DNA from: Listeria goaensis
GTDB lineage: Bacteria > Bacillota > Bacilli > Lactobacillales > Listeriaceae
Assembly (NCBI RefSeq): GCF_900186125.1
Contig: NZ_FYBQ01000005.1
Location: 62,001 to 126,000 of the forward strand
Direction: 5' to 3'
DNA length: 64,000 nucleotides
Part shown: positions 18,711-28,018 of the stretch, in pieces
How the letters are laid out: every line of letters begins with the position of its first letter
How positions within the stretch are numbered: the first letter of the stretch is position 1
Translations under genes and position numbers: made by a program
Notes under the pieces: model-generated
Seen by the model: the letters and a program-made list of their open reading frames with translations, nothing else
The model's database searches: none
Told to the model about the DNA's origin: nothing

Positions 18711-20165
18711 TTATTTTTGATAACGAAGTACTGGTTTTCTTGCAGCACGCGTTTCATCAAGACGTTTTACATACGTATCATGCGGCGCTTCTTGGACGAT
18801 TTCAGGATCATCTTCTGCTTCTTTTGCAATTTGTAACATCGTATCGATGAATTTATCAAGCGTTTCTTTTGATTCCGTTTCTGTTGGCTCAATCATCATC
18901 GCCTCTTCCACAATGAGTGGGAAGTAAACTGTTGGCGGATGGAAATTATGATCTAACAGACGTTTCGCGATATCTGTCGTTCTGACGCCAAGTTTCTTTT
19001 GACGATTGCCGCTAAGGACAAATTCGTGTTTGCAGACTTGGTCGAACGGGAGATCAAACGCTTTTTCAAGCCGGCGCATCATGTAATTGGCGTTTAAAAC
19101 GGCGTACTCGGTTACTTTTTTGAGTCCGTCTGGGCCCATGGTGCGGATATACGTATACGCCCTGACGTTAATTCCGAAGTTCCCATAATAAGGTTTTACA
19201 CGGCCGATAGATTGCGGGTAGTTGTAATCAAACGTGTAGTTTTCCCCTTCTTTCGTTAAAACAGGCGTAGGCAAGAATGGGATTAAATCTTTTTTGATTC
19301 CAATTGGACCAGAGCCAGGTCCACCGCCGCCGTGCGGACCGGTAAATGTTTTATGCAGATTTAAATGCACCACATCGAATCCCATGTCCCCTGGACGCAC
19401 CTTTGCCATAATCGCATTTAAATTTGCCCCATCGTAGTATAGCTTTCCTCCCGCAGCATGAATGATTTCCGCAATTTCCACGATGTCTTTTTCAAAAAGA
19501 CCGAGTGTGTTTGGGTTTGTCAGCATGAGCGCGGCTGTATCTTCGCCAACGACAGTGCGCAAATCTTCAACATCAACAAGTCCTTTTTCGTTCGATTTCA
19601 CGGTCACTACTTCAAAGCCTGCGACGGTTGCAGAAGCTGGGTTCGTGCCGTGCGCAGAATCAGGAATAATCACTTTCGTACGCTTCGTATCCCCGTTTGC
19701 TTCGTGATAAGCGCGAATCAGCATCAGGCCAGTCCACTCGCCCTGCGCCCCTGCTGCTGGCTGTAATGTTACTTCGTCCATGCCCGTAATTTCCACTAGA
19801 CTCGTTTGCAAATCATATAAAAGAGCCATCGCGCCTTGCACGGAACTTTCAGGCTGATACGGGTGAATGTTCGCAAATCCAGGAAAACGTGCTACTTTTT
19901 CATTAATTTTTGGATTGTACTTCATCGTACATGAACCGAGCGGATAAAAGCCTGAATCTACGCCAAAGTTATGGTTGGAAAGCTCGGTGTAGTGACGCAT
20001 AATTTCAAGTTCGCTAAGCTCTGGTAAATCAGCTTTTTCCGAACGAATATAGCTCGACTCAAAAATATCTTCTAAGTTCGTTTCAGGAACATCTTGCTCT
20101 GGCAGACTAAAACCGATACGCCCAGGCACGGAACGTTCGAATACAAGTTTCATCGTTTCACTCAT
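18711..20165 (-). CDS. gcvPB: Glycine dehydrogenase (decarboxylating) subunit 2
   Basis: PLP-binding half of split P-protein, decarboxylating glycine and passing the aminomethyl group to lipoylated H-protein. 484 residues. [18 protein letters not shown] carries the PLP lysine at 272. ATG overlaps the gcvPA stop as ATGA. With gcvPA and gcvT it forms the glycine-cleavage operon; gcvH is not in the window. Confidence 0.97.
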   Translation of the reverse strand: MSETMKLVFERSVPGRIGFSLPEQDVPETNLEDIFESSYIRSEKADLPELSELEIMRHYTELSNHNFGVDSGFYPLGSCTMKYNPKINEKVARFPGFANIHPYQPESSVQGAMALLYDLQTSLVEITGMDEVTLQPAAGAQGEWTGLMLIRAYHEANGDTKRTKVIIPDSAHGTNPASATVAGFEVVTVKSNEKGLVDVEDLRTVVGEDTAALMLTNPNTLGLFEKDIVEIAEIIHAAGGKLYYDGANLNAIMAKVRPGDMGFDVVHLNLHKTFTGPHGGGGPGSGPIGIKKDLIPFLPTPVLTKEGENYTFDYNYPQSIGRVKPYYGNFGINVRAYTYIRTMGPDGLKKVTEYAVLNANYMMRRLEKAFDLPFDQVCKHEFVLSGNRQKKLGVRTTDIAKRLLDHNFHPPTVYFPLIVEEAMMIEPTETESKETLDKFIDTMLQIAKEAEDDPEIVQEAPHDTYVKRLDETRAARKPVLRYQK

Positions 20166-21520
20166 TTTACTCCCTCCAAACTCTCTACTAATGCTGTAAT
20201 AAAGGCATCGATTTCGTCTTTCGTGCGCATTTCAGTTACGGCGACAAGCATATGATTCGCGTATTGCGGCGCATAGAGCCCTAGATCAAAACCGCCAATA
20301 AAACCGCGCTCAAGTAGCATTTCATTAACGTGTTTCACTGGCTCATCTAACTTCACGACAAATTCATTAAAGAAAGCGTCCGAGAATAAAACGGTAAAAC
20401 CAGCCGCTTGAAACGCACTTTTAGCATAATGAGCTTTATCAATGTTTTGCTTGGCCATTTCTGGAAGCCCGTTCTGACCAAGCGCGACCATTGCAACAGA
20501 AGAAGCAAGCGCATTTAACGCCTGATTCGAACAAATATTTGATGTTGCCTTATCACGGCGAATGTGCTGTTCACGCGCTTGGAGTGTCAATACATAGCCA
20601 CGTTTTCCGTTCTCGTCAACCGTTTCACCGACTAATCGTCCTGGAACTTTACGCATTAATTTTGTCGTACACGCGAAATAGCCACAGTGCGGGCCACCAA
20701 ACGATTCAGGAATCCCAAACACCTGCGTATCGCCAGCCACAATATCCGCCCCAAACTTCCCAGGTGGGGTTAAAATTCCTAAAGCGAGCGGATTACTTGA
20801 AACAATGAGTAGTCCTTTTTGTTCGTGAACAATCGCTTCAATTGCCGCTAGATCTTCTACTTGTCCATAAAAATTAGGATAACCGACAACGACACCGGCA
20901 ACCTCATCGTTCATAGCCAATTTAAGGGCCGCTAAATCCGTTTTTCCGTCCTTTTCAGGGATGAGCTCTACTTCGACATGTTGCCCACTTGCATACGTCC
21001 TTAACACGTTAATGGATTCAGGGTGAACCGCCTCAGATACTAACACTTTCTTCCGCTTTGTATGCCCTGATGCAAGCATAGCCCCTTCAGCGAGTGATGT
21101 TCCGCCGTCATACATCGACGAGTTCGCTAAATCCATTCCCGTCAACTCTGCAATCATCGTTTGAAACTCAAAAATCGCCTGCAATTCCCCTTGCGAAATT
21201 TCTGGTTGGTACGGCGTATAAGCCGTGTAAAATTCAGAACGCGAAATAACATGGTCCACAATTGTTGGAATGTAGTGCGAATACACGCCCGCCCCTAAAA
21301 ATGAGGCTGTTTCTTGCGTATTCACATTTTGTGCAGCGAGTTTCGTAAGTTCACGCAATAAGTTGGGTTCCGAAATGGCCGGTTTTAAATCATAATCCCG
21401 ATTGAATCTAATTTTCTCAGGAATATCCGTGAATAAATCTTGGATGGAACTGACCCCAATTGTTTCTAACATTTCTTTTTCATCTTGCTCCGTCATTGGT
21501 AAGTAGCGAAATTTTGACAT
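20162..21520 (-). CDS. gcvPA: Glycine dehydrogenase (decarboxylating) subunit 1
   Basis: N-terminal half of the split P-protein, pairing with GcvPB. 452 residues beginning [19 protein letters not shown] and including [35 protein letters not shown] and [19 protein letters not shown] (pieces of the aligned aminotransferase-like core without the PLP lysine). It lies 29 nt after gcvT with an AAAGGAGG site. Confidence 0.97.
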   Translation of the reverse strand: MSKFRYLPMTEQDEKEMLETIGVSSIQDLFTDIPEKIRFNRDYDLKPAISEPNLLRELTKLAAQNVNTQETASFLGAGVYSHYIPTIVDHVISRSEFYTAYTPYQPEISQGELQAIFEFQTMIAELTGMDLANSSMYDGGTSLAEGAMLASGHTKRKKVLVSEAVHPESINVLRTYASGQHVEVELIPEKDGKTDLAALKLAMNDEVAGVVVGYPNFYGQVEDLAAIEAIVHEQKGLLIVSSNPLALGILTPPGKFGADIVAGDTQVFGIPESFGGPHCGYFACTTKLMRKVPGRLVGETVDENGKRGYVLTLQAREQHIRRDKATSNICSNQALNALASSVAMVALGQNGLPEMAKQNIDKAHYAKSAFQAAGFTVLFSDAFFNEFVVKLDEPVKHVNEMLLERGFIGGFDLGLYAPQYANHMLVAVTEMRTKDEIDAFITALVESLEGVK

Positions 21521-21549
21521 GTTCTTTCCTCCTTTTAATGGCGTAAAGT

Positions 21550-22635
21550 TTATTTTCCTCGCTTATAAAACGGCGTTTCAACAACGACTGCTTTAAGTTT
21601 CTTGTTGCGCACTCCGACTTCAAGCTCAACTCCAAGTTCTGCGTAATTCGAGTCAATCAAGGCAAGACCTAAGTTTTTCCCTAAAGTAGGTGATTGTGTG
21701 CCCGATGTAATCTTCCCGATTTCCTTCTCGCCTAAGTAAACAGGATAATCGTGTCTTGGTATCCCGCGGTCAAGCAGCTCCACCCCAACAATCTTACGCG
21801 GTACGCCCGCTTCTTTTTGTGAAATGAGCGCTGCTTTTCCAATAAAATCAGGCTCTTTTTTTAGCTTTACGGCGAAATTAACGCCTGCTTCAAGTGGCGA
21901 AATTTCTTTTGATAACTCTTGACCGTAAAGTGCTAAATTGGCTTCAAATCTAAGCGTATCACGTGCGCCAAGCCCAATTGGTTTTGCCCCTGCACTCACA
22001 ACTGCTTCAAACACGGTAACCGCATCTTTAGCCGCCATATAAATTTCGAATCCGTCTTCACCTGTATAGCCGCTTCGCGAAATGATTGCGTCTACTCCAA
22101 CTACCTTTTCCTCTACAAAACCAAAGAATGGAATGCTCGCCAAATCGGCATCTGTCAGGCTTTGCACAAGTTTCTCGGCATTCGGTCCTTGAACCGCTAG
22201 TTGGCCATATTCTGATGAAACATTTTTAACTTCTACATCTTCACTAGCATGCTCTTTTAGCCAGTTAAAGTCTTTTTCTGTATTCGCAGCGTTGACAACG
22301 AGTAGATAATCTTCATCGTTGCGTTTATAAACAACTAAATCATCTACGGTGCCCCCGTCTTCGTAACACATAATATTATATTGCGCGCGTCCATCTTTTA
22401 TGTTCGCAATATTATTTGTTAACATTTTTTCTAAGTATGCGGTGCTCTCTTTCCCTGTCACATGAATTTCCCCCATGTGTGAAACATCAAATACTCCAAC
22501 ATCGGTGCGAACTGTTTCATGCTCGGCTTTTATCCCTGCAAATTGTACTGGTAAATCCCATCCCCCGAAATCAATTGTCTTGGCTCCGTACTTCCCATAA
22601 ATGGAGTGAAGCGGTGTCTGTAATAGCTCTGCCAA
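21550..22635 (-). CDS. gcvT: Glycine cleavage system T protein (aminomethyltransferase)
   Basis: Transfers the methylene group from aminomethyl-H-protein to tetrahydrofolate, releasing ammonia. 361 residues. [20 protein letters not shown] at the start, then [12 protein letters not shown] and [13 protein letters not shown] are T-protein signatures. TTG start with AAAGGAGG 8 nt upstream. First gene of the operon and directly downstream of the glycine riboswitch. Confidence 0.97.
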   Translation of the reverse strand: MAELLQTPLHSIYGKYGAKTIDFGGWDLPVQFAGIKAEHETVRTDVGVFDVSHMGEIHVTGKESTAYLEKMLTNNIANIKDGRAQYNIMCYEDGGTVDDLVVYKRNDEDYLLVVNAANTEKDFNWLKEHASEDVEVKNVSSEYGQLAVQGPNAEKLVQSLTDADLASIPFFGFVEEKVVGVDAIISRSGYTGEDGFEIYMAAKDAVTVFEAVVSAGAKPIGLGARDTLRFEANLALYGQELSKEISPLEAGVNFAVKLKKEPDFIGKAALISQKEAGVPRKIVGVELLDRGIPRHDYPVYLGEKEIGKITSGTQSPTLGKNLGLALIDSNYAELGVELEVGVRNKKLKAVVVETPFYKRGK

Positions 22636-22666
22636 AATGAAAACCTCCTTTTAAATTTAAGCATAG

Positions 22667-22815
22667 GAAAAAGGCTTACTAAATCATAAGCCCTGTCGTA
22701 AAAAACTCCAGAGTTGCGTCCCATAAACATCCTTTTGCCTGAGAGTTTCACATACTTCATGCTTTCCCCGTCGGCGCTGTTTTAACAGTCTCTCTGTTTA
22801 TTTTCAACCGCGTTT
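22667..22815 (-). promoter_or_regulatory. Glycine riboswitch with terminator
   Basis: On the minus strand AGAGAGACTG, GCGCCGACGGGGAAA and AAACTCTCAGGCAAAAGGA occur in the order and spacing of a glycine aptamer, pairing AGAGAG with CTCTC. They are followed by a terminator, GGCTTA-loop-TAAGCC plus five Ts (22668-22692), 32 nt before gcvT. I see one aptamer only; no second GCGCCGA-type core lies upstream. Glycine binding is expected to switch on gcvT-PA-PB. Confidence 0.92.
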
Positions 22816-22870
22816 TACATATGTATCCTGCCTTTTCCTATAGCTTATCACGCCTTGCAACGTTCGGCAA

Positions 22871-22890
22871 ATTATACGTTCTAACGTATA
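22871..22890. promoter_or_regulatory. Perfect 18-bp palindrome overlapping a TATAAT, gcvT/comG intergenic region
   Basis: TATACGTT-CT-AACGTATA (22873-22890) is a perfect dyad. On the minus strand it merges with TATAAT (22871-22876), a plausible gcv -10 about 55-60 nt upstream of the riboswitch. No good -35 is present. The dyad looks like an operator; the regulator is unknown. Confidence 0.5.
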
Positions 22891-23063
22891 TAAAAGTATT
22901 TTCCAAAGGATTCGTTCGTAATGAAAGGGCTTTATTTATTTTCACTCATAAAAACGTACGCATAGTTATCGAATTCACAAAGTTTTGCTACTGGAAAATT
23001 TTTTTATGAAGTGATTATTTGTTTTTGGCGTCAATTAAGCGTTTGCATTTTTATAAAGTTGTC

Positions 23064-23096
23064 GAAATTTCATTTTCGGGCGGAAAACCCCTTTTA
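23064..23096 (+). promoter_or_regulatory. Candidate ComK boxes upstream of comGA
   Basis: Two AT-boxes resembling AAAA-N5-TTTT: GAAATTTCATTTT (23064-23076) and AAAACCCCTTTTA (23084-23096), 7 bp apart, each with one mismatch. A perfect TATAAT follows at 23129-23134 with no real -35, as expected for a ComK-activated promoter. ComK itself is not in the window. Confidence 0.5.
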
Positions 23097-23152
23097 TACC
23101 AAAAAGGAGTTGTTGTGTATGTGGCGAATATAATTAGCAAGAGGTGAATTTT

Positions 23153-24163
23153 ATGCCCCAACTTTTTTTTGATAGTATGTTAGAACAATGTTTTGAGCTG
23201 CGTGCAAGCGATTTGCACTTGCACCCTTCTATAACTTGTTACCTTGTGAGAATTCGTGTTTCCGGTAAGCTCCACCCGCTAGCCACTATCCCGTTTGATC
23301 TTGGCGATAAGTTAATTTCTTTCTTAAAATTTAATGCTCAAATGGATATCGGCGAAAAGCGTAAGCCGCAATCTGGACAATACGAGCGCATCATCAAAAA
23401 TCAGACAATCGCTCTTAGAGTATCTACACTTCCGAATAAAACTGGAAGGGAAAGTATGGTTTTGCGACTCTATCATTATGAGAAGCCACTGCCATTTTTA
23501 GAAACAACTCTTTTTTATGCTACAGCAAAATCTATTTTCGAATGTTGTGCTTCTAAATCAGGTTTATTTCTATTTTCTGGCAGTACTGGAAGCGGTAAGT
23601 CAACATCTATGTATAGTCTTGCTACTGAATTAACGCGGCATACACATAAACAAGTTATCACTATTGAAGATCCTGTCGAACATCTTCATCAAGAGTTTTT
23701 ACAAATTGAAGTGAACGAACGCGCGGGCCTCACTTATGGAACTATTATCCGTGCGATTCTAAGACATGATCCAGACATTCTTATTATTGGTGAAATTCGT
23801 GATAGTGAGACCGCACAGATGGCAATTCGAGCAGCTCTAACAGGGCATCTTGTTATTAGTACTATCCACGCAAGTAGTTTAGATGGCATCATTGCCAGGT
23901 TAGCTGAATTAGGCATATCCAAAGAAAATTTGGCGCATTGCTTACTTGGCATAAGTTTTCAAACAATACATGCGCTTTATTGCCCGCTATGCTTAAGTTC
24001 TTGCCAACTTTTTTGTACACATCTTTCAAGAAAACGTACGGTTCTTTATGAAGTCGAAACTCGGCAAATCAATCTTCTGCAAATGCTAGAAGGACAACGA
24101 AATACCCCCACATTATCACTTAACAAACAATTTCAGAAAGGACTCTGCTATGGCTTTTTTTAA
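23153..24163 (+). CDS. comGA: Competence ATPase ComGA
   Basis: Secretion/traffic ATPase powering assembly of the competence pseudopilus; peripheral membrane. 336 residues from the ATG at 23153, chosen over the GTG at 23144 because that GTG is part of the GAGGTG ribosome site. Walker A GSTGSGKST at 143-151, ITIEDPVEH Asp box near 170, Walker B ILIIGEIRD near 209-217. Overlaps comGB by 14 nt. Confidence 0.95.
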   Translation: MPQLFFDSMLEQCFELRASDLHLHPSITCYLVRIRVSGKLHPLATIPFDLGDKLISFLKFNAQMDIGEKRKPQSGQYERIIKNQTIALRVSTLPNKTGRESMVLRLYHYEKPLPFLETTLFYATAKSIFECCASKSGLFLFSGSTGSGKSTSMYSLATELTRHTHKQVITIEDPVEHLHQEFLQIEVNERAGLTYGTIIRAILRHDPDILIIGEIRDSETAQMAIRAALTGHLVISTIHASSLDGIIARLAELGISKENLAHCLLGISFQTIHALYCPLCLSSCQLFCTHLSRKRTVLYEVETRQINLLQMLEGQRNTPTLSLNKQFQKGLCYGFF

Positions 24164-25181
24164 TCAATCTGACTGGAATAAAGATGGCGATTTCCTAGTT
24201 CGCCTTTCCGAACTTTTAGACAAAGGTTTTCCAATTGATACCGCTATCGCCTATCTAGCCATCACTTCAAAAAAAGAAAAAAGACGCTATCTTATCATGC
24301 TTGAAACATTGAATACGGGTGCAAACTTTTCAATCGCTTTACAAAAAGCAGGTTTTCCTTCCTTCATTTCGGCACCTGTCCTTTATGCAAATGAACATGG
24401 CTATTTTAACGAAACCCTGCTAGAGTGCGGCAAGCTACTAAAAAGAAAAGCCGAACAACAAAAATCTCTTAAAAAGACATTTCAATATCCGGCTGTTCTC
24501 TTTTCAACTGTTATCATCGTATTTTTCTTGTTACGGATTTTCTTGCTGCCGAAGTTTGACCTGCTGTTTAAGCAAATTGCTAACGGTGAAAATGCATCTG
24601 GTCAGTTCTCATATTTCTTACTACAACAATTACCGATTATATTATTTGGCCTGATGCTAGGTTGCTTCTTCCTATTCTTATTCATTTTAAGCAGGAGCAA
24701 ACGAAAAGATGCTTTAAAACGCGCCTTGTTTTTCAATAAAATCCCTATCGTTTCAAGTTTTACGCGTATTCACTATTCTCAACTATTCGCGAGAGAATGT
24801 GGTTATTTATTGAAGAGCGGTCTTTCTATTCAACAAACTTTTCAGCTCTTCATGCAAAAGAAATCCACTTCTTTTTTTATGAATATAGGCGAAAAATTTA
24901 CGATTTCCTTAGAAAATGGGCTTTCTTTTACGGAAGCTGCAAAATCTATTGGAATCTTTGAAAAAGAGCTTGTTTATATTATTAAACACGGCGAGAAAAA
25001 TGGTACTTTGTCAGATGAACTTTTATTTTATTATGATTTTTGTCATAGTAAAATGCTCGAAAAAACAGAAAAACTTTTTGGCTATATTCAGCCAGCTGTA
25101 TTTCTTATTATCGGCATTTTAATTATTTCGATTTATTTATCAATCCTCTATCCCATGTTTTCAATGGTTAATCAAATCTAA
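24150..25181 (+). CDS. comGB: Competence pseudopilus membrane protein ComGB
   Basis: Polytopic inner platform of the pseudopilus (T2SS F family). 343 residues with three main hydrophobic segments (about 112-132, 160-185, 310-335) and two cytoplasmic F domains, the second containing RECGYLLKSGLSIQQTF and IIKHGEKNGTLSDEL. Starts inside the comGA end, so translation is coupled. Confidence 0.94.
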   Translation: MAFFNQSDWNKDGDFLVRLSELLDKGFPIDTAIAYLAITSKKEKRRYLIMLETLNTGANFSIALQKAGFPSFISAPVLYANEHGYFNETLLECGKLLKRKAEQQKSLKKTFQYPAVLFSTVIIVFFLLRIFLLPKFDLLFKQIANGENASGQFSYFLLQQLPIILFGLMLGCFFLFLFILSRSKRKDALKRALFFNKIPIVSSFTRIHYSQLFARECGYLLKSGLSIQQTFQLFMQKKSTSFFMNIGEKFTISLENGLSFTEAAKSIGIFEKELVYIIKHGEKNGTLSDELLFYYDFCHSKMLEKTEKLFGYIQPAVFLIIGILIISIYLSILYPMFSMVNQI

Positions 25182-25194
25182 AAGGAGTGTTTTC

Positions 25195-25509
25195 ATGTTT
25201 AAAATTAATTGGAAAGACAATCAAGCGTTTACTTTAGTGGAAATGTTAATCGTTCTGCTCGTCGTCAGTGTTCTGTTACTCCTAACGATTCCGAACATCG
25301 TGAAGCAAAGTAAATCCATTAATGATAAAGGTTGTACTGCTTTTATTTCTGTTGTAGAAAGTCAAGTCCAAGCTTATCAATTAGAATTCAATCAAGTTCC
25401 TAGTTTCGCTGATTTACTCGCGAAAGGTTATCTATCTCAAGATCAAAAAAGCTGCCCGAATGGAAAAAGCGTTCAAATTGATGCTTCAGGAAATGTAAAG
25501 GAAAATTAG
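25195..25509 (+). CDS. comGC: Major pseudopilin ComGC
   Basis: 104-residue major subunit of the DNA-uptake pseudopilus. The prepilin motif is QAFTLVEMLIVLLVVSVLLL: ComC would cut before the Phe and the conserved Glu follows at +5. It has two cysteines (GCTAF, KSCPNG) that could form the family disulfide. AAAGGAG site upstream. Confidence 0.95.
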   Translation: MFKINWKDNQAFTLVEMLIVLLVVSVLLLLTIPNIVKQSKSINDKGCTAFISVVESQVQAYQLEFNQVPSFADLLAKGYLSQDQKSCPNGKSVQIDASGNVKEN

Positions 25510-25925
25510 TGAAAAGAAATAGCTTTACACTCATTGAAATGTTGTTTGTTTTACTGATTTGCAGTTTAACCATTCAATTAACAATTACTCCTGTTCACCG
25601 CCTTATCGATCAAATTGCAGAAAAAGAGATGCTTGAGCAAATCAAAGCGGATATTTTTTTGGCCCAAACTATCGCGATTACAAACGGCGAACGAACAGAA
25701 ATCATTTTTAATCCCGATCAATTTCAAATGGTTGTAGGTGGGCAAACACGCTATACAGAAAAATTTCCTAAGTCGCTAAAAGTTGTTCAACTAGAAAAAT
25801 TCCAATTTCTACCAGATTCTGGTCATATTAATCGTTTTACAACCGTACACTTTAAAGGGCTTACACGTGACTACAAGTGGATCTTTCAAATTGGGAAAGG
25901 ACGTTTTAGAATTGAAGAAGCCTAA
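25509..25925 (+). CDS. comGD: Minor pseudopilin ComGD
   Basis: 138 residues starting at a GTG that shares its G with the comGC TAG stop. Prepilin motif NSFTLIEMLFVLLICSL with Glu at +5 right at the N-terminus. The body resembles GspH-type minor pilins (QIKADIFLAQTIAITNGE). Its end overlaps comGE. Confidence 0.92.
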   Translation: MKRNSFTLIEMLFVLLICSLTIQLTITPVHRLIDQIAEKEMLEQIKADIFLAQTIAITNGERTEIIFNPDQFQMVVGGQTRYTEKFPKSLKVVQLEKFQFLPDSGHINRFTTVHFKGLTRDYKWIFQIGKGRFRIEEA

Positions 25926-26196
25926 CGGTTTTACGCTGCTTGAAAGTATTTTTTCGCTTAGTATTTTAGTTTTGATCACGTCTTTTATTACGCCATTAAT
26001 TTTGTTCATGCTTAGTCAACTTGAAACCGAGCGAGATTTAACGATACTTTATCAGCACCTACACGATCAAGCTCGGGCCCATCAATCTCCCCCTTTCAAA
26101 AAAGAAATTGATGGTTATTATATTGAGCAATTAAAAAAGGAGGAGATTTGTGGTTGGTCGAGTAAAAATAAAAAATGTCTCCCTCTCGCCGAATAA
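25912..26196 (+). CDS. comGE: Minor pseudopilin ComGE
   Basis: 94 residues from the TTG at 25912, selected because GGGAAAGGA lies 10 nt upstream and it places the prepilin motif KKPNGFTLLESIFSLSILVL at the N-terminus; upstream in-frame starts would add residues read from comGD. Overlaps comGD by 14 nt and comGF by 47 nt. Confidence 0.88.
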   Translation: MKKPNGFTLLESIFSLSILVLITSFITPLILFMLSQLETERDLTILYQHLHDQARAHQSPPFKKEIDGYYIEQLKKEEICGWSSKNKKCLPLAE

Positions 26197-26602
26197 AAAT
26201 GCCTTTAGTCTGCTAGAATCTATCATGGCACTTTTAGTAACAATCATTATTTTTACAATGATTCCTTTCTTACTGCAGACCGAAAAAAAGATATTGAATG
26301 TGACGAATATTTCTCATAGTGCAGAATGGCATATTTTTGTGAAACAATTACGCGAAGAGATTGGAAACGGGAAAATTCATATTCGTTCAGACAATAAATT
26401 CTGTTCGATTTCAAACAAAGAAATTTGTTACGAATTCTATAAAGATGTGATTCGCAAGCAAGTTGACGGGAAAGGTCATGAAACGTTGCTTACAAATGTC
26501 GCTCAATTTTCAATGTATTTAAATGATGCGGAACTAAGTTTGAAAATCAAAACAACTGCAAATAAAAATTTCACTACCATGCTTATGATGGAAAGGGAGT
26601 GA
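26150..26602 (+). CDS. comGF: Minor pseudopilin ComGF
   Basis: 150 residues from GTG with AAAGGAGGAG about 6 nt upstream. Prepilin-like NAFSLLESIMALLVTIIIFT starts near residue 17 and a ComGF-type C-terminal domain follows, with cysteines in FCSISNKEICYEF. Overlaps the end of comGE. Confidence 0.9.
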   Translation: MVGRVKIKNVSLSPNKNAFSLLESIMALLVTIIIFTMIPFLLQTEKKILNVTNISHSAEWHIFVKQLREEIGNGKIHIRSDNKFCSISNKEICYEFYKDVIRKQVDGKGHETLLTNVAQFSMYLNDAELSLKIKTTANKNFTTMLMMERE

Positions 26603-26609
26603 GTTAATT

Positions 26610-26765
26610 TTGAAGAACGGCTTTTCTCTCCCGATTACTCTATTTATCCTTTTCATTAGTTTTCTTATTTTAACAAGTGTTATTACTCTCTTTAATCGCC
26701 AAATGGAATTCGAACAGCGGTGGCAGAACTATTACATGGAGCAAATAAAACAAACCAGCAGATAG
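26610..26765 (+). CDS. comGG: Very short ComGG-like protein
   Basis: A 51-residue frame starting TTG seven nt after the comGF stop, with GGGAGTGAG upstream. NGFSLPITLFILFISFLIL matches the ComGG-type N-terminus (G-F-x-x-P, no +5 Glu), then NRQMEFEQRWQNYYMEQIKQ. B. subtilis ComGG is about 124 residues. A one-base insertion in the AAAA near 26746 would extend the frame by only about a dozen residues before another stop and the terminator. Either short by nature in this lineage or truncated. Confidence 0.7.
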   Translation: MKNGFSLPITLFILFISFLILTSVITLFNRQMEFEQRWQNYYMEQIKQTSR

Positions 26766-26796
26766 CTGAAAACCAATTTACTTCATTATATACAAA

Positions 26797-26834
26797 ATGA
26801 CACACTGTCTACTTTTTAACAGACAGTGTGCCAT
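26797..26834. terminator. Hairpin between comGG and the lipoprotein gene
   Basis: CACACTGTCT (26801-26810) pairs with AGACAGTGTG (26821-26830), extended by AATG/CATT beyond a one-base mismatch. It serves two converging operons. The plus side lacks a T-run, so it may be a weak terminator. Confidence 0.6.
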
Positions 26835-27931
26835 TAATAAATTCGTTCAGAAGACGAAACTAAGTTTGAAATTTTCCCATCTTTAGTGGAAATAAGTTGT
26901 TCAAACTGATAGCCGTATAAAACTTTTTGGCCATCTGGTGAACTAACAATTGGTTTATTATCCATGAGTTCTACGATAACACGATGTGATTTCTCTTCTG
27001 GATTAATCAATACAAGACGATATTCATTACCTTGTGGACTTATTTTTTTACTTTCATACGGTTCAAACGTCAGGAATGTTTTGGCCGTAAAATTTTTGTC
27101 GAAATACGGAATAAAGGTTCCTAATTCATCGTATTCTCTAGGCATCTCATATTTATAAATGGTTTGAAATCCTATTGTTCGAAAATCATACATGACTTTT
27201 GATGGGTCATCAGGTCGTTCAGTTGTAAGAAGCATATTGTGGCTTACCGCAAATTGCAAAATATTGGCCACGATAAGACTTTCTGGTTCTTGTTCTCTAG
27301 TATCTTCCAAATACAAATTACCGAGTTCAATCCCAGGTTCTTTTCGGTTTACTACATACAAATTATCACTATACCAACTGACAAACTGCGATGTAGTTGT
27401 CACTTTTGAAATTTCACTCGTTTCTGTATCAATAACATTTACTGTATAAGCAAAATTTTGATCAAAGAGAACCATCATTATTTTGTTTATCGAATCCGGA
27501 TTCCAATAAAAATTGGCAGATAATGGTTCCATCTCTTTACTCATAAGAGTACTACCATCTGATGTCGAATGAACAGATAAATTCACTTTATTGTTTTTTT
27601 GAATAGCATACACGAGAAACTGAGAACCATCTGGACTTAATTGCACATCAGAAATTAAGCTGTCTACAGCTAATATTGGTTTTTCTTTTCCTGTATAAAT
27701 ATTGTAGTTGACGAAGTTTGTGCTTTTTCCTTGTTGGGCTTGCACTAAGACACTATCATTATTTAGCCAACCGACAATGCGAACAAACTTCTGCTTACTT
27801 GTTTCAAATGGCTTGACAACCATATTCTCATCTTTCTTTGCATCTTTCTGCTTAGGAGGAGAGCAGCCAAATGAAATAGAAGTGATTACGACAACGAACA
27901 CAACTAGGATAAGTACTTGTTTTTTCTTCAT
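26834..27931 (-). CDS. YqgU-like lipoprotein with beta-propeller-like repeats
   Basis: 365 residues with a lipoprotein signal: KKKQVLILVVFVVVITSISF then GC, lipidated Cys at about 23. The mature part has repeated SPDGSQFLVYA / SPDGQKVLYGY type strands reminiscent of TolB/WD40-like propellers. Surface-anchored; role unknown. GGAGG 6 nt before ATG. It ends within the hairpin shared with comGG. The position next to comG and glcK matches the Listeria and Bacillus order (yqgU). Confidence 0.8.
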   Translation of the reverse strand: MKKKQVLILVVFVVVITSISFGCSPPKQKDAKKDENMVVKPFETSKQKFVRIVGWLNNDSVLVQAQQGKSTNFVNYNIYTGKEKPILAVDSLISDVQLSPDGSQFLVYAIQKNNKVNLSVHSTSDGSTLMSKEMEPLSANFYWNPDSINKIMMVLFDQNFAYTVNVIDTETSEISKVTTTSQFVSWYSDNLYVVNRKEPGIELGNLYLEDTREQEPESLIVANILQFAVSHNMLLTTERPDDPSKVMYDFRTIGFQTIYKYEMPREYDELGTFIPYFDKNFTAKTFLTFEPYESKKISPQGNEYRLVLINPEEKSHRVIVELMDNKPIVSSPDGQKVLYGYQFEQLISTKDGKISNLVSSSERIY

Positions 27932-28018
27932 CTCAAGCCTCCAATCTGTTTATCTATCCATAAAAATACCCTTTTTAGAATAAGCTAAAACTAGATTAGA
28001 TGGCGCTTTTTTTAATTA

